Source of the DNA: Cymbidium sinense
Lineage: Eukaryota; Streptophyta; Magnoliopsida; Asparagales; Orchidaceae
Length of the DNA: 64,000 nucleotides
NCBI GenBank assembly: GCA_021442155.1
Contig: CM038216.1
Location: 85,470,945 to 85,534,944, forward strand
Direction: 5' to 3'
Shown here: in pieces, positions 58,506 through 64,000 of the stretch
How positions within the stretch are numbered: the stretch's first letter is position 1
Layout: the number at the start of each line of letters is the position of its first letter
Notes under the pieces: model-generated
The model's input: the letters and a program-made list of their open reading frames with translations, nothing else
Database searches by the model: none
Told to the model about the DNA's origin: nothing
Position numbers and translations under genes: made by a program

Positions 58506-61500
58506 AGGGGTTTAGTTCAATTTTAGGTTTAGGATTAGGTTTAAGTTTGAGTTTTTAGGTTTAGGTTTTTAGTGTTTAGGGTGGTTAGTTTAGGGGTTTT
58601 GGGATTTAGGCATTTAGGGTTTTAGATGTTTAGGGTTTAGCGTTTAGGGTTGTAGGATTTTAGGGTTTAGAGTTTTGGGTTTAGGGTTTTTAGGGTTTCA
58701 ATTTTAGGATTTAGGGTTTAGGGTTTAGGGTTTAGGGTTTAGAATTTTAGGGTTTAGGGTTTATGGTTTAGGGTTGTAGGTTTAGGGTTTAAAGTTTAGG
58801 GTTTAGGGTTAGTTTAAGGGTTTAAGGTTTAAGGTTAGAATTTTTTTATCTTTTATTTTTTTAAATTATGTAAACTGGTAGGTCTAGGTTTATTTAGTTT
58901 ATTTTTTATGTATTTTGGTTTATTTTATTTTTTATTTTATTTTAAGTTTTTTTACTTAGTTTAGTTTATTTAATTTAGGTTTATTTATTTTAGTTTAGGT
59001 TTTTTATTTTAGTTTATGTTTTTTATTTTAGTTTTTTTTATGTTTTAGTGTTTTAGTTTAGTTTATTTTATTTAATTTTTTAGGTTTCAATTTTATTTTA
59101 TTTTCGTGGTTTAGGTTTTTATTTAAATTTCTTAGGTTTAGGTTTAGGTTTTATTTTAGGTTTATTTTTAGGTTTATTTTTTTAGTTTAGGTTTAATTTT
59201 AATTTTAGGTTTATTTTAGTTTAAGTTTAAGTTTCCAAGTGGTGGGTTTAGTTTAGGTTAAGTTTAGAGTTTAGGGTTTAGCAGGGAGTTTTAATTAGGG
59301 TTTAGGGTTTAGAGGTCACAGGTTTTAGAGTTTAGAATTATAGGTTTTAGTTTAGTTTTGGGTTTGTTTAGGGTTTAGTTTGGAGTGGGGTTTTGGGTGG
59401 GTTTAGTGTAGGGTGCGCTAGGGTTTAGGTTATAGGTTTAGGGTTAGAGTTTAGGGTTTAGGGTCACTTTAGGTTTAGGGTTATGGTTTTAAAATTAAGC
59501 AAACCAGTTTAGGTTTATTTAGTTTATTTTTTTTATATATTTTGGTTTATTTTATTTTTTATTTTGATTTAAGTTTATTTTTATTTTTTTATTTAGTTTA
59601 CCTTATTGATTTTAGTGTAGGTTTTCTATTTTAGTTTATATTTAAAGTTTAGGTTTGTTTTTTAGTTTAGTTTTATTTTTATTTAATTTTTTAGGTTTCA
59701 ATTTTATTTTTTATTTTTAGGTTTAGGTTTAGGTTTCTATTTAATTTTCTTAGGTTTAGGTTTTAGGTTTTTATTTTAGGTTTACTTTTAGGTTTTATTT
59801 TTTTGTTTAGGTTTAATTTTAATTTTAGATTTTTATTTTAGTTTAGGTAAGTAGTCCAAGTTTGGGTTTAGTTTTAGGTTTAGGGAGTTATGAGTTTAGG
59901 GTTTGAGGAGGTTTTAGACTATAGGTTTTAGTGTTTAGAATTATAGGTTTAGGGTTTAGTTTTTGGGTGGTGGTTTAGGGTTTTTAGGTAGTGGGTTTAG
60001 TTTAGTTTAGTTTTAGGTTTAGTGGTTTAGGTGGTTTAGGGTTTAGTTTAGGGTTTAGTGGTTTAGGTTAGTGGGTAGGTTTAGGGTCATGGTTTTAAAA
60101 TTACAAACTAGTAGGTTTAGGTTTTTTTAGTTTATTTTTGTATATATTTTGGTTTATTTTATTTTTTATTTTGATTTAAGTTTATTTTATTTTTTTATTT
60201 AGTTAACTTTATTTATTTTAGTATAGGTTTTTTATTTTAATTTATATTTAAGGTTTAGGTTTAGGTTTGTTTTTTTAGTTTAGTTTTATTTTTATTTAAT
60301 TTTTTAGGTTTCAATTTTATTTTTTATTTTTAGGTTTAGGTTTAGGTTTCTATTTAATTTTCTTAGGTTTAGGTTTTAAGTTTTATTTGAGGTTTTTTTT
60401 AGGTTTTATTTTAGGTTTAATTTTAATTTTAGATTTTATTTTAGTTTAGGTTTAAGTTTAAGAGTTTAGGGTTTAGGGGTTTAGAGTTTAGTTTAGTTTA
60501 GGGGGGGGTTTGATGAGGATTTAGGGTTTAGGTAGTTTTAAGTTTAGAGAGAGTTTAGGGTTTTGGGTTTTGGGTTTTGGGTTTTGGGTTTTTAGGCTTT
60601 TGAGTTTAGGGTTTAGGGTTTGGGGTTAAGGGTTTAGGGTTTTGGGTCAAGGGTTTAGTGTTTTATGGTTTAGTGTTTAGGGTTTAGGGTTGTAGGTTTA
60701 GGGTTTAGAGTTTAGGGTTTAGAATTAGTTTTAGGGTTTAGGGTTATGGTTTTTTTAAAATTAAGTAAACTTGTCGGTTTAGGTTTATTTAGTTTATTTT
60801 TTATGCATTTTGGTTTATTTTATTTTTTATTTTGATTTAAGTTTATTTATTTTTATTTAGTTTACTTTATTTATTTTAGTTTTTATTTAAGGTTTAGGTT
60901 TAGGTTTCGGTTTGTTTTTTAGTTTAGTTTTATTTTCAATTAATATTTTAGGTTTCAATTTTATTTTTTATTTTCATGTTTAGGTTTAGGTATTTATTTT
61001 GTTTACTTTAGGTTTAGTTTTATTTTAGGTTTATTTTTAGGTTTTTTTTTGGGTTTATGTTTTAGGTTTTGTTTTTTTGTTTAGGTTTATTTTATTTATT
61101 TAGGTTTTAGGGTTTTATAGAGATTTTAGGGTTTAGATAGTTTATAAGGTAGGGTTAGGGTTTTAGGGTTTCGAGTTTAGGGTTTAGGGTTTAGAGTTTT
61201 AGGGTTAGCATTTTGGGTTTAGAGTTGTAGGTTTAGGGTTAAGGGTTTAGAGTTTTTTTTATTTGTTTTTATTTTATTTTATTTTATTTTTAAATTAAGT
61301 AAACTGGTAGATTTAGGTTTATTTAGTTTATTTTTTATTTATTTATTTTAGTATATTTTTTATTTATATTTATTTTAATTTTTATGTCATTTTTTTATTT
61401 ATTTAAGTTTATTTATTTTAGTTTATTTTTTTAGGTTTAGGTTTAGGTTAGTTTAGTTTTATTTTTATTTTATTTTTTAGGTTTAGGTTTTAATTGTTAA

Positions 61501-64000
61501 TTTTAGTTTTAGGTTTAGGTTTTTATTTTATTTTTTTTAGATTTGGTTTTAACTTTTTATTTTAGGTTTATTTTTATGTATTATTTTTTAGTTTAGGTTT
61601 AGTGTTATTTTTAGTTTATTTTATTTTATTTAGTTTAGGTTTAGATTTAGGTTTAGTTTATTTTAGGTTTAGGTTTAGGTTTTATTTATTTTTAGTTTAA
61701 TTTATCTTTGTTTTGGTTTATTTTATTTTCATTTTATGTTTAAGTTTTTTTTTTTTAGTTTAGGGTTCAGGTTTTATTTTTTATTTATTTTTAGGTTTAT
61801 TTTTAAGGTTTAGGGTTTTATTTTATTTTATTTTAGGTTATTTTTATTTTTATTTTAGTTTTAGTTTTTATTTTATTTAGCTTTTCTATTTTTTAATTTA
61901 GTTTATGTTTTTATTTATTTTATTTTAGTTTAGTTCTTACTTTTTATTTTATTTTCTTTTTAGGTTTAGGTTTACGTTTAGGTTTTCATTTTAGTTTTTA
62001 TTTTTAATTGATTTTATTTTTTTAATTTTATTTTGGTTTAGGTTTTTTTATTGATTTTATTTTTTGTTTTTAATTAGTTTATGTTTAAGTTTTTAGCTTT
62101 TTAAGGTTTAGGGTTTAGGGTTTAGGTTGAAGGTTTTTTATTTTGGTTTATTTTAGATTTGATTTTTGCCTTTTATTTATATATTTTAGGATTTTATTTT
62201 TTTTTGTTTAGGTTTATTTTATTTATTTTAGGTTTTTAGGGTTTAGGGTTTAGGATTTTAGGTTTAGTGTTGTAGATTTTAGGGTTTAGGGTTTAAGGTT
62301 TAAGGTTTAGGGTTTTAGTGTTTCGAGTTTAGGGTTTAGGGTTTAGGGTTTTAGGGTTTAGCATTTTGCGTTTAGGGTTGTAGGTTTAGGGTTAAGGGTT
62401 TAGAGTTTTTTTATTTGTTTTTATTTTATTTTTAAATTAAGTAAACTAGTAGATTTAGGTTTATTTAGTTTATTGTTTATTTATTTATTTTAGTATTTTT
62501 TTAATTTATATTTATTTTAATTTTTATTTCATTTTGTTTATTTATTTTATGTTTATTTATTTTAGTTTTTTTTTTAGGTTTAGGTTTAGGTTTATGGTTA
62601 TTTTAGTTTAGTTTTATTTTTATTTTATTTTTTAGGTTTAGGTTTTAATTGTTAATTTTAGTTTTAGGTTTAGGTTTTTATTTTATTTTTTTTAGATTTG
62701 GTTTTAATTTTTTATTTTAGGTTTATTTTTATGTATTATTTTTTAGTTTAGGTTTAGTGTTATTTCTAGTTTATTTTATTTTATTTAGTTTAGGTTTAGA
62801 TTTAGGTTTAGTTTATTTTAGGTTTAGGTTTAGGTTTTATTTATTTTTAGTTTAATTTATCTTTATTTTGGTTTATTTTATTTTCATTTTATGTTTAAGT
62901 TTTTTTTTTAGTTTAGGGTTCAGGTTTTGTTTTTTATTTACTTTTAGGTTTATTTTTAAGGTTTAGGGTTTTATTTTATTTTATTTTAGGTAATTTTTAT
63001 TTTTATTTTAGTTTTAGTTTTTATTTTATTTAGCTTTTCTACTTTTTAATTTAGTTTTTATTTATTTTATTTTAGTTTAGTTCTTATTTTTTATTTTATT
63101 TTCTTTTTAGGTTTAGGTTTACATTTAGGTTTTGGTTTTAGTTTTTATTTTTAATTGATTTTATTTTTTTCATTTTATTTTGGTTTAGGTTTTTTTATTT
63201 ATTTTATTTTTTATTTTTAATTAGTTTATGTTTAAGTTTTTAGCTTTTTAAGGTTTAGGGTTTAGGGTTTAGGTTTTAGGTTTTTATTTTAGGTTTATTT
63301 TTAGGTTTTAATTTTTTAGGTTAGCTTTATGTATATTTTTAGATTATTTTATATTATTTAGTTTCGGTTTAGTTTATTTTAGGTTTAGGTTTAAGTTTTA
63401 TTTATTTTAGTTTACTTTTAGGTTTATTTTATTTTGTTTGTTTTATTTTTATTTTAGGTTTAATTTTCTTTTAGTTTTTGTTTTATTTTATAAATATTTT
63501 TAGGTTTACTTTTTAGGTTTAGGTTCATTTTATTTTTATGATATGTTTAGTTTTTATTTTATTTAGGTTTTTTATTATTAGGTCTATTTTATTTTTTTAA
63601 TTTAGTTTAGGTTTCTATTTATTTTATTTTAGTTTTTTTAAATATTTTATTTTTTGGTAGGTTTAGGTTTAGTTTAGGTTTTTTTATTTTATTTTTTTTT
63701 TTATATTTAATTAGGTTTAGGTTTATTTATTTATTTTATTTTAGGTTAAATTTTTTTAGGTTTTAGATTTTAGGGTTTATTTAGTTTTGGGTTTTAGGGT
63801 TTGGGTTTAGGGTTTAGGGTTAGGGTTTAGGGTTTATGGTTTATGGTTTTTTTAGGGTTTAGGGTAGGTTTTAGGGAAATTTTGTGGTTTAGTGTTTTTT
63901 ATTATTTATTATTATTTTATTTTAAAATAAGTAAACCATTTTTATGTTTATTTAGTCTATTTATGTATTTGGTTTATTTTATTTTTTATTTTGATTTAAG
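58506..64000. repeat. Composite telomere-derived array, block 8
   Basis: Junction words are at 58,863-58,882, 59,491-59,510, 60,096-60,116, 60,757-60,776, 61,291-61,310, 62,433-62,452 and 63,924-63,939, giving units of about 0.54-1.5 kb. After most junctions the same words follow (TTTATTTAGTTTATTTTTTA, then TTTTGGTTTATTTTATTTTT in five of them). Telomere-like blocks precede each junction. Four TTTTGGG units lie at 60,561-60,588. No gene was found. Confidence 0.87.
61125..63266. repeat. Tandem duplication of a whole unit, about 1.15-kb period
   Basis: The first copy, about 61,125-62,120, and the second, about 62,240-63,266, agree in order and spacing over roughly 1 kb. Landmarks TAATTGTTAA at 61,491 and 62,646, TTTATCTTTR at 61,701 and 62,856, and AGCTTTTCTA at 61,880 and 63,032 keep an offset of 1,147-1,155 bp. 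Differences are few (single bases and small indels), so this is the youngest duplication seen in the window. Confidence 0.9.

Noticed and set aside
1..64000. Functional chromosome end (terminal telomere)
   Set aside because: Telomere-like repeats are degenerate, interrupted by kilobases of other sequence and transposons, and the window does not end in a perfect array. Interstitial or subtelomeric DNA fits better.
1..64000. CRISPR array, tRNA or rRNA genes
   Set aside because: No tRNA arms, rRNA core words or spacer-repeat arrays were seen. The repeats here are telomere-derived and of plant type.

Overview
This window is repeat-dominated plant nuclear DNA. No intact protein-coding gene, rRNA or tRNA could be supported. 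The plant assignment rests on the Arabidopsis-type telomere motif TTTAGGG, an L1-type LINE with a DUF4283 ORF1 and a C-terminal RNase H in ORF2, a Ty3/gypsy pol with the second RNase H typical of the plant Tat lineage, and decayed copies of a plant glycine-rich RNA-binding protein gene. The species cannot be named from the sequence.

Layout. Roughly 1-20,890, 36,380-37,230, 46,800-52,280, 52,680-54,185 and 58,506-64,000 are one composite array. It alternates blocks of degenerate TTTAGGG with longer blocks built from T/A/G-only words such as TTTAGG, TTTATTTTA and TTTAGTTTA. The + strand is almost free of C here, and the telomere motif always points the same way. The change from telomere-like block to T/A-rich block is often marked by a conserved junction close to AATTAAGTAAACTRGTAGG (over 20 occurrences about 0.5-2 kb apart), so this is a higher-order repeat and not simple low complexity.

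Foreign sequences sit inside the array and were multiplied with it. There are five copies of the 3' part of a glycine-rich RNA-binding protein gene (4.2, 7.3, 36.7, 48.0 and 53.0 kb, all antisense) and three 36-bp stubs of the same copy (12.3, 17.5, 18.3 kb). Two copies of a gypsy gag-protease fragment (20.9 and 54.2 kb) enter the array at the same place. An AT-rich satellite end occurs twice (35.9 and 52.3 kb), and a 215-bp piece at 8.4 kb is an inverted copy of sequence at 24.5 kb.

From 20.9 to 36.2 kb lies a block of retrotransposon remains: a gag-protease fragment; about 6 kb of non-coding, LTR/UTR-like DNA with a three-copy 260-bp tandem repeat and a TTGG-rich stretch; a dead gypsy/Tat pol (protease, RT, RNase H, second RNase H, integrase); a 3' region of diverged tandem repeats; and an AT-rich satellite of roughly 330-350-bp monomers. 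From 37.2 to 46.8 kb is a nearly full-length but decayed L1-type LINE on the minus strand, ending in an 18-base poly(A). A 1-kb 5'-truncated relative at 13.2 kb has a perfect 19-bp target-site duplication, and a 5' fragment lies at 58.2 kb.

As a whole, the window looks like old, methylated heterochromatin of interstitial-telomeric, subtelomeric or pericentromeric type, grown by repeated segmental duplication of a telomere-derived unit that carries captured gene and transposon pieces. Many in-frame stops in the transposons are TAG where CAG is expected, which fits C-to-T decay at methylated CHG sites.
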